Shown here one piece after another: positions 45,507-53,852 of a stretch of 64,000 nt of DNA (the first letter of the stretch is position 1; every line of letters begins with the position of its first letter). The stretch comes from Pseudoflavonifractor sp. An44 (GTDB lineage Bacteria > Bacillota > Clostridia > Oscillospirales > Oscillospiraceae). The stretch is taken from positions 1 through 64,000 of the forward strand of contig NZ_NFIH01000004.1 of assembly GCF_002161675.1 (NCBI RefSeq), written 5' to 3'. Under the pieces are notes generated by a model, which was not told the DNA's origin, did not search any database, and saw nothing but the letters and a program-made list of their open reading frames with translations. Position numbers and translations under genes: made by a program.

Positions 45507-46229
45507 TCAAATATGGGGAAACGCTCGGTCAAACTTCTCCTGCCACCCGGCCAGAGCGTCTTTGGCCAGGGGCTCCACCCCCTCCAGGGGGTAAGGATAT
45601 CCCAGGGTGTGGTACTTGTGTACCCCCAGGGTGTGATAGGGCAACAGTTCTACCCGGCGCACATGGCGCAAGGTGGAGACAAAGTCCAACAGCCCTTGCA
45701 AATGCTCATCGCCGTCGGTGAGCCCGGGCACCACCACGTGTCGAATCCACAGGGGCACCTCTTGGGCCTGTAATTGGCTGAGAAACGCTCTCCATTCCCC
45801 GGTGTCCCGGCCTGTGACCGCCTGGAACCCCTGGGGGGTGTAGTGCTTGATGTCCAGCAGCACCAGGTCGGTGTGGGACAGAATGCGCTCATAGTCCCCC
45901 AGCCCGCACCCGGCGGTGTCCAGACAGGTGTGAATGCCTTCCTTTTGGCACAGCTCCAGGGCCTGGGCCAAAAACTCCGGCTGCAACAGCGGCTCACCGC
46001 CGGAAAAGGTGACCCCGCCGGTGGCGCCGTAGTAGGATTTGAACCGGCGCAGCTTGGCCACCAGTTCCTCCGGCGTCATCTCCTTGGCGGCAACGGCGCC
46101 ACACTCCCAGGTGTCCGGGTTGTGGCAGTACTGGCACCGCAGCCCACACCCCTGGAGAAACACCACGGTGCGAATGCCGGGGCCGTCCACCAGCCCCATG
46201 CTCTCCACAGAGTGAATGCGTCCTTTCAT
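45507..46229 (-). CDS. pflA: Pyruvate formate-lyase activating enzyme
   Basis: A radical SAM enzyme that installs the glycyl radical on PflB. 240 residues. The CxxxCxxC cluster is [13 protein letters not shown], followed by [10 protein letters not shown] and [23 protein letters not shown] precedes the ATG. It is first in the transcript with pflB, unusual in that activase precedes lyase. A ZTP riboswitch lies in its leader. Confidence 0.96.
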   Translation of the reverse strand: MKGRIHSVESMGLVDGPGIRTVVFLQGCGLRCQYCHNPDTWECGAVAAKEMTPEELVAKLRRFKSYYGATGGVTFSGGEPLLQPEFLAQALELCQKEGIHTCLDTAGCGLGDYERILSHTDLVLLDIKHYTPQGFQAVTGRDTGEWRAFLSQLQAQEVPLWIRHVVVPGLTDGDEHLQGLLDFVSTLRHVRRVELLPYHTLGVHKYHTLGYPYPLEGVEPLAKDALAGWQEKFDRAFPHI

Positions 46230-46261
46230 TGTGAACCCCCTTCTTTTTCCATTTGTTGGAT

Positions 46262-46371
46262 AAAGAAAAAGACCGACCCACTGGGACCTTTTTCTTGCCC
46301 AGACGGTCGGCCGGCTTTCCCGATCATACGCCACGTGGTTGATTCCACTTAATACCGCCAGGTGTATGATC
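46262..46371 (-). promoter_or_regulatory. ZTP riboswitch (pfl motif) with terminator expression platform
   Basis: On the minus strand the aptamer starts with P1 (GATCATACACC/GGCGTATGATC) enclosing CTGGCG and the P2 stem GTGG/CCAC. It then has the highly conserved GCCGACCGTCTGGGCA (ending at 46296). A terminator (GACCGTCTGGG pairs with CCCAGTGGGTCGGTC, then TTTTTCTTT) overlaps the conserved 3' element, so ligand binding would prevent termination. ZTP/ZMP accumulates when 10-formyl-THF is scarce. Linking it to pyruvate formate-lyase is the classic gene context of this motif. The P1 distal loop is slightly atypical. Confidence 0.87.
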
Positions 46372-46382
46372 ACCGTGAGTAC

Positions 46383-46411
46383 AGGCTACTATATCTTGTG
46401 TCGTTTGTCAA
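46383..46411 (-). promoter_or_regulatory. Promoter of pflAB
   Basis: On the minus strand TTGACA (46406-46411), 17 bases, TAGCCT (46383-46388). Transcription would start just ahead of the riboswitch. Confidence 0.65.
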
Positions 46412-46518
46412 GCTTCATTTTTATTTCCCATTATTTTTCAATTTCTGGACACTTTTTAAGAACTCCGCAAGGAGTTGTATCGAAGTTGTAAATTCTGCAC
46501 GCCGACCCTCTGGAGCCG

Positions 46519-46547
46519 TTGCCATTTCCCCTGTGGCATACTATAAT
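46519..46547 (+). promoter_or_regulatory. Promoter of the first LCP gene
   Basis: TTGCCA (46519-46524), 17 bases, TATAAT (46542-46547). Its flanks closely resemble the promoter of the second LCP gene at 48166-48194. Confidence 0.82.
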
Positions 46548-46578
46548 GTGCCATAACAACGACAAGGAGATGTGCCAC

Positions 46579-48072
46579 ATGGCAAAACGGTACAAAAGAA
46601 AAACTGCCCGCTCCGGTCTGGAGACCGTGGTCAATCTGCTGGCCCTGCTGTTGTTTGCCGTTCTCGGCATCGGCTTTGTGGCCGCGCTCTTCTTCACTCA
46701 CATGCTCACCCCCCTGCTGTTGGCCCTGATTGCGGCGGCGGTGGTGGTGGCCGTAGTGGTGGTGTTTGCTCTGCGGTTCAGCCGCGGCCCCGCCAAGCGC
46801 ACGGCGGGCTCGGTGCTGTCTGTGGTGTTCTGTCTGGTGTTCGCCGTGGGTATTGTCTATGCCCGGGTGGGCCTGGACACTCTGGACCGGGTCACCAACC
46901 CGGAGGCCCAGACCCTGGCCATGTCCGTGTATGTGCGGGGAGATGATACCCGCAGCATGGACGAGCTGCTCCAGCACCCCTTTGGCATGCTCAGCGCCGA
47001 CCAGACGGACACCCAGGCGGCGGTGAAACAGCTGGACGCCAAGTACAGCGTCACCCTCACCCCCCAGGGCTATCCCGAGGCAACCAAGCTGGTGGACGCC
47101 CTCAACAACAAGGAGATCGACGCTATTTTGGTCAACCAGAGCCACATGACCGTGCTGGACGACCTGGAGGAGTACAAGAACGTGATGCAGAGTCTGCGCA
47201 TGGTGGACACCATTCAGGTGCCCCTCCAGGCCAGCGCCGCTCCCCAGCCCACCACCGCTCCCGCCATCCCCCTGGACCAGCCCTTTACGGTATATATCAG
47301 CGGCAGCGACTCCCGAAGCAGCGATATCTCCACCTCGGGCAACAGCGATGTGAACATCATCGCCACCATCAACCCCAAAACCCACCAGGTGCTGCTGGTG
47401 TCCACTCCCCGGGACTACTTCATTCCCCTGTCCTTCTCAGGCGGAGTCCCGGACAAACTCACCCACGCCGGGGGCCGGGGCATTGAGGAGAGTATCAAAA
47501 CTCTGGAAATGCTCTACGACATAGAGCTGGACTACTACTTTAAGGTCAACTTCGCCGGATTTGAGGGCATCATTGACGCCCTGGGCGGCATTGACGTGTA
47601 CTCGGACTACGACTTCGAGTCCTATATCTCCGACTACACCTATGAAAAGGGCGTCAACCACATGGACGGCGAGAAGGCCCTGTACTTCGTCCGGGAGCGG
47701 TACAACCTCCCCAAGGGCGACTATCAGCGGGGCATCCACCAGATGCGGATGATCGAGGCTGTGGCGGACAAGGTCCTCTCCCCCGCCATTCTCACCCAGT
47801 ACCTCCCCTTCATGGACGCCGTGGGCAACTGCTTCCGCACCAGCATTCCCTCTGACTTCATCACCGATATGGTGCAAAACCAGCTGCAAACCGGCGGGGA
47901 CTGGAACATCGTCAGCTACTACGTCTCCGGCTCCTTCAGCAAGGAGTACACCTACAGTTATCCTGACTGGCATCTGGATGTCATTGTCCCTGATATGACC
48001 ACCGTGGAAACCGCCAAGCAGCTCATGGAGCAGGTGCGCAACGGAGAAATCGTCACCTCCCCCCAGTCATAA
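46579..48072 (+). CDS. LytR-CpsA-Psr family protein, copy 1
   Basis: 497 residues. Three N-terminal TM helices (about 14-37, 43-66, 76-96), then an extracellular segment resembling a bacterial solute-binding fold (about 105-225). The LCP catalytic domain (about 235-430) carries GSDSR, STPRD and the conserved FVRERY. The LCP domain transfers glycopolymers from undecaprenyl carriers to peptidoglycan. Start: AAGGAGATGTGCCAC precedes ATG 46579. The adjacent paralogue is about equally long. Confidence 0.92.
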   Translation: MAKRYKRKTARSGLETVVNLLALLLFAVLGIGFVAALFFTHMLTPLLLALIAAAVVVAVVVVFALRFSRGPAKRTAGSVLSVVFCLVFAVGIVYARVGLDTLDRVTNPEAQTLAMSVYVRGDDTRSMDELLQHPFGMLSADQTDTQAAVKQLDAKYSVTLTPQGYPEATKLVDALNNKEIDAILVNQSHMTVLDDLEEYKNVMQSLRMVDTIQVPLQASAAPQPTTAPAIPLDQPFTVYISGSDSRSSDISTSGNSDVNIIATINPKTHQVLLVSTPRDYFIPLSFSGGVPDKLTHAGGRGIEESIKTLEMLYDIELDYYFKVNFAGFEGIIDALGGIDVYSDYDFESYISDYTYEKGVNHMDGEKALYFVRERYNLPKGDYQRGIHQMRMIEAVADKVLSPAILTQYLPFMDAVGNCFRTSIPSDFITDMVQNQLQTGGDWNIVSYYVSGSFSKEYTYSYPDWHLDVIVPDMTTVETAKQLMEQVRNGEIVTSPQS

Positions 48073-48080
48073 TCAATCTC

Positions 48081-48117
48081 ACAGACGGCCCGGCGCTTGA
48101 AGCGCCGGGCCGTCTGT
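48081..48117 (+). terminator. Terminator between LCP genes
   Basis: ACAGACGGCCCGGCGCTT / AAGCGCCGGGCCGTCTGT, nearly no loop, weak T-tail. It lies directly after copy 1. Confidence 0.8.
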
Positions 48118-48165
48118 AATTTCCCACAAAAATCGAAAACAGGTGGAAATTCCCGGATACTTCCA

Positions 48166-48194
48166 TTGCCATTTTCCTTCTTTTGTACTATAAT
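48166..48194 (+). promoter_or_regulatory. Promoter of the second LCP gene
   Basis: TTGCCA (48166-48171), 17 bases, TATAAT (48189-48194), with the same TTGCCATTT and TACTATAATGT flanks as the copy 1 promoter. Confidence 0.82.
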
Positions 48195-48283
48195 GTCGGA
48201 AGTTATCCGCTGCGGCAGGGTCGCCGCACACATCACCCTGACGCCCGCCCCTCTGGAAGCGGTGTCAAAGGAAGGAACATATT

Positions 48284-49810
48284 ATGGGAAAATATCCAAA
48301 CAAGAAGTCTGGACGCCTTGGTTTTGACTTTTTTCTCAACAAACTCGCCCTGATTGCCTTTACCATATTAGGCGGATATTTTGTCTACACCGCCATCTCC
48401 ACCCAGATGCTGGACGCTTTGCGCATCGGGCTGCTGTGCGCAGTGGTAGCCGTTCCCGTGATCGTGGTGTGGTGGCTGAGTCTGACCCGTTCCAAGCCGG
48501 TGCGGCTGGCCATCGGCTCGGTGCTGGCCATGATCTTCTGCCTGATCTTCGCCGTGGGCATTCGCTACATCAACATCGGCATGGACACCCTGAACAACAT
48601 CACCGCCGAAGAAGATGAGACCGCTCTGATGACCGTCTATGTCCGCTCCGACGATGACCGGAACATGGAGGACCTGCTGGACGAGACCTTCGGCACCCTG
48701 TCCATGACGGAGGCCAACACCAAGGCCGCCATCCAGCAGCTGGACCAGGAATACAAGACCACCCTTTCCACCAAAGCCTACGCCAGCGCCGACAAGCTGG
48801 TGGACGCCCTGGCTGAGGGCGAGGTAGATGCCATTCTCACCGACCAGGGCCACATGAGTGTGCTGGAGGACCTGGAGGGCTATGAGGACGCCATGGACGG
48901 GCTGCGGGAAGTCAAGTCCTTCCACGTGGTGGTGGAGACGGAGAACAACAACAACAAGACCTCCACCTCCAAGGCGGACTCTGTGTTCTCCGTGTACATC
49001 AGCGGCAGCGACTCCCGGGACAGCAACATCATGGCCACCGGCCGCAGCGACGTGAACATCATCGCCACCGTCAATACCGAGACCCGCCAGGTGCTGCTGC
49101 TCAACACCCCCCGCGACTTCTATATCCCCCTGGCCCGCAGCAGCTCCTACGACTACCCCGACAAGCTCACCCACGCCGGACTCTACGGTGTGGACGAGAG
49201 CAAGGACACCCTGGCCCAGTACTACGGCATCGACATCGACTACTACTTCCGGGTAAACTTCACCGGATTTGAGACCATCATCGACGCCCTGGGCGGCATT
49301 GAGGTGGATTCCGAGCACGACTTCTACTCCACCATCGCTCCCACCACCATCCACTACACCCAGGGCATCAACAAGCTGGACGGCTACGAAGCTCTGTACT
49401 ACGTCCGCGAGCGCTACGCCTTTGTCAACGGCGACTATCAGCGCGGCATCAACCAGATGCAGGTCATCCAGGCCGTGGCTGAGAAGGCCATGTCCCCTGC
49501 CATGCTCACCAACTTCACCTCCCTGATGGATGCGGTGGATGACTGCTTCAAGACCTCCATCCCCACCGACCTCATCACCGCTCTGGTGCGGGATCAGCTG
49601 GCCAACGGCGGCGACTGGAACATCGTCACCTACTACGTCTCCGGCACTGGTTCCAGCGAGTACACCTACTCCATCCCCAGCCAGAAGGCCTACGTCACCA
49701 TCCCCGATGAGTCCACCGTGGAGATGGCCAAGGACCTGATGCAGCAGGTGCGGGACGGCAAGATCATTGAGGACCCCAACGCAGAGGCCTCTGACGCCCC
49801 TTCCTATTAA
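48284..49810 (+). CDS. LytR-CpsA-Psr family protein, copy 2
   Basis: 508 residues, the paralogue of copy 1 with the same architecture (three TM helices, solute-binding-like segment, LCP domain). The catalytic region shows GSDSRDS, NTPRDFYIPL and YYVRERYAF. The two differ most in the linker before the LCP domain (Asn/Thr/Lys-rich here, Pro/Ala/Thr-rich in copy 1). Ribosome site AAAGGAAGG. Tandem LCP paralogues often divide wall-glycopolymer attachment, but the distinct roles cannot be told. Confidence 0.92.
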   Translation: MGKYPNKKSGRLGFDFFLNKLALIAFTILGGYFVYTAISTQMLDALRIGLLCAVVAVPVIVVWWLSLTRSKPVRLAIGSVLAMIFCLIFAVGIRYINIGMDTLNNITAEEDETALMTVYVRSDDDRNMEDLLDETFGTLSMTEANTKAAIQQLDQEYKTTLSTKAYASADKLVDALAEGEVDAILTDQGHMSVLEDLEGYEDAMDGLREVKSFHVVVETENNNNKTSTSKADSVFSVYISGSDSRDSNIMATGRSDVNIIATVNTETRQVLLLNTPRDFYIPLARSSSYDYPDKLTHAGLYGVDESKDTLAQYYGIDIDYYFRVNFTGFETIIDALGGIEVDSEHDFYSTIAPTTIHYTQGINKLDGYEALYYVRERYAFVNGDYQRGINQMQVIQAVAEKAMSPAMLTNFTSLMDAVDDCFKTSIPTDLITALVRDQLANGGDWNIVTYYVSGTGSSEYTYSIPSQKAYVTIPDESTVEMAKDLMQQVRDGKIIEDPNAEASDAPSY

Positions 49811-49823
49811 CAAATACCCATTT

Positions 49824-49853
49824 AGGCCAGGTGTGCATACACCTGGCCTTTCT
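49824..49853 (+). terminator. Terminator of LCP copy 2
   Basis: AGGCCAGGTGT / ACACCTGGCCT stem with a GCAT loop, then TTCTC. Confidence 0.88.
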
Positions 49854-49869
49854 CTTAGGAGGAATTGAC

Positions 49870-50706
49870 ATGGCAAATATCATCTATATCGACACCCTGG
49901 ACCACCCGGGGCTGGACGCCTTCGCCCGCCTCACCGAGGCCCAGCTGAGAAACCGAAAGGAGCCGGAAAAGGGCATCTTTATCGCCGAGAGCCCCAAGGT
50001 CATTGAGCGGGCGTTGAATGGGGGCTATGAGCCCCTCTCCTTTCTCATGGAGGAAAAGCACATCACCGGACAGGCCCAGCCCCTTCTGGAGCGGTGCCCC
50101 GGGGTGCCAGTGTACACCGGGCCCTCGGACCTGTTGGCCCAGCTCACCGGATTTCCCCTCACCCGAGGGGTGCTGTGCGCCATGCGCCGCCCCCTCCTCC
50201 CCACGGTGGAGCAACTGTGCCGCAACGCCCACCGGGTGGCGGTGCTGGAGGGCATTGCTGACCCCACCAACGTGGGGGCCATTTTCCGCTCGGCGGCTGC
50301 CATGCACATGGATGCGGTGCTGGTCACTCCCAACTGCTGCGACCCCCTGTACCGCCGCTCAGTGCGGGTGAGCATGGGCACCGTGTTTCAGATTCCCTGG
50401 ACCCGCATCCCCCAGTGGCCGGAGGGTGGGCTGGAGCAGCTCCACACCCTGGGCTTTCGCACCATCGCCCTGGCCCTCACCCCCGACGCCCACTCCATTG
50501 AAGACCCCGGCCTCCACCAAGCCGACAAGCTGGCCCTGCTGCTGGGCACGGAGGGAGACGGGCTGGCCCGGACCACCATCGACGGGTGCGACGAGGCCGT
50601 GTGCATCCCCATGTCCCACGATGTGGACTCCCTCAACGTGGCCGCCGCCTCTGCGGTCGCTTTCTGGGAACTGCGCTACCGCCAGCCCCCTTTATCCAAT
50701 ATGTAA
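49870..50706 (+). CDS. SpoU/TrmH-family RNA 2'-O-methyltransferase
   Basis: 278 residues, SPOUT fold. Motif 1 NVGAIFRSAAA, motif 2 LLLGTEGDGL and motif 3 IPMSHDVDSLNVAAA make the knotted SAM site. An N-terminal substrate-binding segment (1-100) is typical for 23S rRNA or tRNA methylases of this class. The ATG at 49870 follows AGGAGGAATTGAC. It is translated just after the LCP terminator, and its own promoter is not apparent. The target nucleotide is unknown. Confidence 0.9.
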   Translation: MANIIYIDTLDHPGLDAFARLTEAQLRNRKEPEKGIFIAESPKVIERALNGGYEPLSFLMEEKHITGQAQPLLERCPGVPVYTGPSDLLAQLTGFPLTRGVLCAMRRPLLPTVEQLCRNAHRVAVLEGIADPTNVGAIFRSAAAMHMDAVLVTPNCCDPLYRRSVRVSMGTVFQIPWTRIPQWPEGGLEQLHTLGFRTIALALTPDAHSIEDPGLHQADKLALLLGTEGDGLARTTIDGCDEAVCIPMSHDVDSLNVAAASAVAFWELRYRQPPLSNM

Positions 50707-50743
50707 AATTCCACACAGTTTCAGAGGTTTTTTTGTTACATTC

Positions 50744-50772
50744 TTGACAACCACGCAGGAGGGATTTATAAT
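50744..50772 (+). promoter_or_regulatory. Consensus promoter of the hydrogenase operon
   Basis: TTGACA (50744-50749), 17 bases, TATAAT (50767-50772): perfect consensus. Transcription would begin near 50779 and give a leader of about 195 bases. Confidence 0.92.
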
Positions 50773-50794
50773 TTTTATCAAGACCTGATGTGGT

Positions 50795-50917
50795 GGGCCT
50801 GTACGTTTTGCCGAAACTCACAAAGTGCGCCACAGGATTTTCCATATGTTAGAGACATCTGGTTGAAATTCCTGTGGGCAGTTTCTGGGAATTTTCGGAG
50901 ACGTGCGGGCCTTTTTT
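50795..50917 (+). promoter_or_regulatory. Unidentified structured leader RNA with terminator, upstream of the hydrogenase
   Basis: Long-range pairings nest in order. GGCCTGTACG (50796-50805) pairs with CGTGCGGGCC (50902-50911). GAAACT (50813-50818) pairs with AGTTTC (50880-50885), or alternatively CCGAAA (50811-50816) with TTTCGG (50893-50898). CCACAGGA (50830-50837) pairs with TCCTGTGG (50870-50877). Small hairpins are CAC AAA GTG (50819-50827) and ATGT/ACAT (50846-50858). The outer helix is followed by TTTTTT (50912-50917). This makes a three-way-junction-like fold that ends as an intrinsic terminator. I do not recognise it as a known riboswitch class. Confidence 0.6.
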
Positions 50918-50972
50918 GCATCTTACAGCCATCATTCTGCGGCAGCCCAGCTGCCAAGTCCGGGAGGTCATT

Positions 50973-52055
50973 ATGAGTTATACCATTCCCATCGGCCCCT
51001 ACCATCCCGCTCTGGAGGAGCCCATTCACGCCCGTCTCACCGTGGACGGAGAGCGCATCACCGACGCCGAAGTCTTTGTGGGCTACAATCACCGGGGCAT
51101 TGAGCGGCTGGCCCAGGAGCGCAACTTTATCCAGACCCTGGTGCTGGTGGAGCGGGTATGCGGCATCTGTTCCCACTCCCACTCCCTGACCTATGCGCTG
51201 TGCATTGAGCACATCGCCGGAATGGAAGTGCCCAAACGGGGCCAATACATCCGGGTCATCATCGAGGAGCTGGAGCGCATCCACTCCCACCTTCTGTGGC
51301 TGGGCATCGCCTGCCACATTGTGGGCCACGACTCCCTATTCATGCAGTGCTGGAACGACCGGGAGGGCACCATGGACGTGCTGGAGGCCCTCACAGGCAA
51401 CCGGGTCAACTACGGCATGAACATCATCGGCGGCGCCCGCCGGGATTTCACCGACGACCAGCGCCGGGACCTGATGGCCGCCATGGACGATTTGGAAAAG
51501 CGCATGGGCCCCATCACCCACTGGCTCACCCACGACAAGACCTTGGCCATGCGCACCAAGGGTGTGGGCATCCTCACCCGAGAGGACGCCATCCGGCTGG
51601 GTGCTGTGGGCCCCCACGCCCGGGCCTCCGGGGTGGACATGGACGTGCGCCGGGATGCCCCCTACTCCTCTTACGAGGACTTCGACTTCACCGTCCCCGT
51701 CCAGGAGTCCGGAGACGTGTACGCCCGGGTAGTGATCCGGGTGCTGGAGATCTACGAGAGCATCAAGATCATCCGCCAGGCGGTGGACAATCTGCCTGAG
51801 GGCCCCATCAACCTGGGCAATCGCATTCCCAAGGTGCCCGCGGGAGAGTTCATTGCCCGCCACGAGGCACCCCGGGGCCATCTGGTGTACAAGGTGGTCA
51901 CCGACGGCGGCCTCAATAACCACCGGGTGAGCCTCCACGTGCCCACCTTCAAAAACGCCCCCACCGTCCCCGTCATGCTGCGGGGGAACACGGTGGCAGA
52001 CGCAGGCCTCATCGTGGCCTCCATCGACCCCTGCTTCTCCTGCCTGGACCGATAA
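50973..52055 (+). CDS. Group 4 [NiFe] hydrogenase large subunit (NuoD-like)
   Basis: Catalytic subunit of a membrane-bound, ferredoxin-oxidising, H2-evolving hydrogenase. 360 residues, the EchE/CooH size. The N-terminal nickel ligands are in ERVCGICSHSH and the C-terminal ones in DPCFSC. The protein ends three residues later (LDR), so there is no C-terminal extension to cleave. Start: GGGAGG lies five bases ahead of ATG 50973. It opens a 13-kb operon. An unidentified leader RNA precedes it. Confidence 0.95.
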   Translation: MSYTIPIGPYHPALEEPIHARLTVDGERITDAEVFVGYNHRGIERLAQERNFIQTLVLVERVCGICSHSHSLTYALCIEHIAGMEVPKRGQYIRVIIEELERIHSHLLWLGIACHIVGHDSLFMQCWNDREGTMDVLEALTGNRVNYGMNIIGGARRDFTDDQRRDLMAAMDDLEKRMGPITHWLTHDKTLAMRTKGVGILTREDAIRLGAVGPHARASGVDMDVRRDAPYSSYEDFDFTVPVQESGDVYARVVIRVLEIYESIKIIRQAVDNLPEGPINLGNRIPKVPAGEFIARHEAPRGHLVYKVVTDGGLNNHRVSLHVPTFKNAPTVPVMLRGNTVADAGLIVASIDPCFSCLDR

Positions 52056-52061
52056 ACTGCC

Positions 52062-52403
52062 ATGCACGAGCTTGCCATCACCCAGAGCATTCTGGACATC
52101 GCCGAACAAGTGGCTCAGGAACACGGGGCCACAAAGGTGAAAACCGTACACATCAAGCTGGGGGAGTATTCCGGCGTGGTTCCCCAGTGTGTCCAGGATT
52201 ACTTCGACGTCATCAGCCAGGGCACCATCGCCCAGGGGGCAGTGCTGGACATCCAGCGGCTTCCGGTGGTCATCCACTGTCTGGACTGCAACCAGGACAG
52301 TCCTATCGACCGCCGCCATGTCCGCTGTCCCCAGTGCGGGTCCACCCACCTAAAGCTGATTCAAGGCCGGGAATTCTACATTGAGAGTTTGGAGGTTGAC
52401 TGA
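52062..52403 (+). CDS. hypA: Hydrogenase nickel insertion protein HypA
   Basis: 113 residues. The N-terminal MHELAITQSIL has the nickel-binding His2. Zinc is bound by CLDC and CPQC (residues 74-93). It works with HypB to insert nickel into the large subunit. The start lies 6 bases after the large-subunit stop, and its stop overlaps the hypB start. Confidence 0.95.
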   Translation: MHELAITQSILDIAEQVAQEHGATKVKTVHIKLGEYSGVVPQCVQDYFDVISQGTIAQGAVLDIQRLPVVIHCLDCNQDSPIDRRHVRCPQCGSTHLKLIQGREFYIESLEVD

Positions 52404-53071
52404 TGGAAATCAAAGTTATGCACCAGGTCATGGCCTGGAACGAGGACGTCAGCGACGCCGTGAAGGCAAAGCTGGCCCAACACCAGGTGTGCCTGGTCAA
52501 CGTCATGGGCTCCCCCGGTGCGGGCAAGACCAGCACCATTGTGGCCCTGATCAACGCCCTGCGGGAGCGCTACCGCATTGGTGTCATCGAAGGGGATATC
52601 GCCGGACAGATTGACGCCGACGCCATCCACGCCATGGGCATTCCCGTCACTCAGATTGACACCGACGGGGCCTGCCACATCGAGGCCATGAGCATTGAGA
52701 AGATGCTCCCCGAGTTCGATCTGGACAACCTGGACGTCATCTTCGTGGAGAACATCGGCAACCTGGTGTGCCCGGCGGAGTTCAACATCGGCGAGAGCTT
52801 CCGGGTGGCCCTCCTCTCCATCCCCGAGGGGGACGACAAGGTGGAGAAATACCCCCTGATGTTCGCCACCACCCAGGCGCTGGTGATGAATAAGTACGAC
52901 TTGAAGGACTATTTCGACTTTGACGACCAGCGGGTGGAGCACTCCGCCCGGGAGCAAAACCCGGAGGTGGCGGTGTTCCGCCTGTCCAACCGGGACGGGT
53001 CGGGCCTCAAGGAGCTGGTGGACTGGCTGAGCCAGAAAATCGACGCTCAGATCGGGAGGTGTCCGTCATGA
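52403..53071 (+). CDS. hypB: Hydrogenase nickel incorporation GTPase HypB
   Basis: 222-residue SIMIBI GTPase. Walker A GSPGAGKTS, Walker B-like VIEGDIAGQIDAD, the metal-binding CHIEA and ENIGNLVCPAEF, and the G4 NKYD are all present. It lacks the N-terminal His-rich nickel-storage stretch found in some HypB proteins. It overlaps the hypA stop (TGATG). It delivers nickel to the large subunit in a GTP-dependent manner. Confidence 0.95.
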   Translation: MEIKVMHQVMAWNEDVSDAVKAKLAQHQVCLVNVMGSPGAGKTSTIVALINALRERYRIGVIEGDIAGQIDADAIHAMGIPVTQIDTDGACHIEAMSIEKMLPEFDLDNLDVIFVENIGNLVCPAEFNIGESFRVALLSIPEGDDKVEKYPLMFATTQALVMNKYDLKDYFDFDDQRVEHSAREQNPEVAVFRLSNRDGSGLKELVDWLSQKIDAQIGRCPS

Positions 53072-53598
53072 AGGGCTTCCGCTTTACCGCCTGGCTGTCC
53101 ACCGCCATTGTGTGCTTCCTCTTCTGGATGCTCCTCACCTGGTCCTTTGCCCCCCGGGAGCTCATCCTGGGCGGCATCGTGTCGGTGATTGTGGCGGCCT
53201 TCGCCTGCCGCTTCTTCATCCACAGCCGGGCCTTCTACCTCTACAACCCGGTGCGGCTCATCCTGCTGGTATTCTACTGCGTCATCATCTTCTTCTGGGA
53301 GATCATCAAGGCCAACGTGAGCATGGCCAAGCTGGTTTTGAGCCCCAAGCTCAGCTACAAGCCGGGCATTCTGCGCATTCCCGGCTCCCCCAACCTGACA
53401 AGTGACTACGGCATCGCCATGGTGTCCAACTGCATCACCCTCACCCCGGGCACCATCACCATGGAGACCGCCCAGGACCAGGAGGGGCGCAACTACTACT
53501 ACGTCCACTGGATCGACGTGGCGGAGACCGACCGGGACAAGGCCGGGGACGCCATCAAGGGAACCATGGAACGCTGGATCGGGAGGATTTGGAAATGA
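53068..53598 (+). CDS. mrpE: Mrp-type antiporter subunit E (MbhA-like)
   Basis: 176 residues, two to three TM helices followed by a soluble C-terminus with the MnhE pattern (WEIIKANVSMAK, GIAMVSNCITLTPGT). It starts at ATG 53068 after GGGAGG, overlapping the hypB stop. First gene of the Mrp module that, in MBH-type hydrogenases, turns redox energy into an ion gradient. Confidence 0.92.
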   Translation: MKGFRFTAWLSTAIVCFLFWMLLTWSFAPRELILGGIVSVIVAAFACRFFIHSRAFYLYNPVRLILLVFYCVIIFFWEIIKANVSMAKLVLSPKLSYKPGILRIPGSPNLTSDYGIAMVSNCITLTPGTITMETAQDQEGRNYYYVHWIDVAETDRDKAGDAIKGTMERWIGRIWK

Positions 53599-53849
53599 CA
53601 GTCTTTTTAATTGGTGCCATCGTGTGCATCATTCTGGACCTGCTCCTGCTCTACCGGGTATTCCGGGGCCCCACGGCCGCCGACCGCATCTGCGCCATGG
53701 ACGCCTTGGACCTGGTGACCGCTCTGGCCCTGGTGCTCTACTCCCTGCACACCGGGCGCACCATCTACCTGGACATCGCCCTGGTGGTGGCCCTGCTGGG
53801 CTTTGTCAGCACCGTGTTTGTGGGCCGCTATCTGGAAAGGAGGCTGTGA
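53595..53849 (+). CDS. mrpF: Mrp-type antiporter subunit F (MbhB-like)
   Basis: 84 residues, three TM helices with the MnhF hallmark RVFRGPTAADRICAMDAL after TM1. Overlaps the subunit E gene by four bases (ATGA), with GGGAGG upstream. Confidence 0.93.
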   Translation: MTVFLIGAIVCIILDLLLLYRVFRGPTAADRICAMDALDLVTALALVLYSLHTGRTIYLDIALVVALLGFVSTVFVGRYLERRL

Positions 53850-53852
53850 GGT

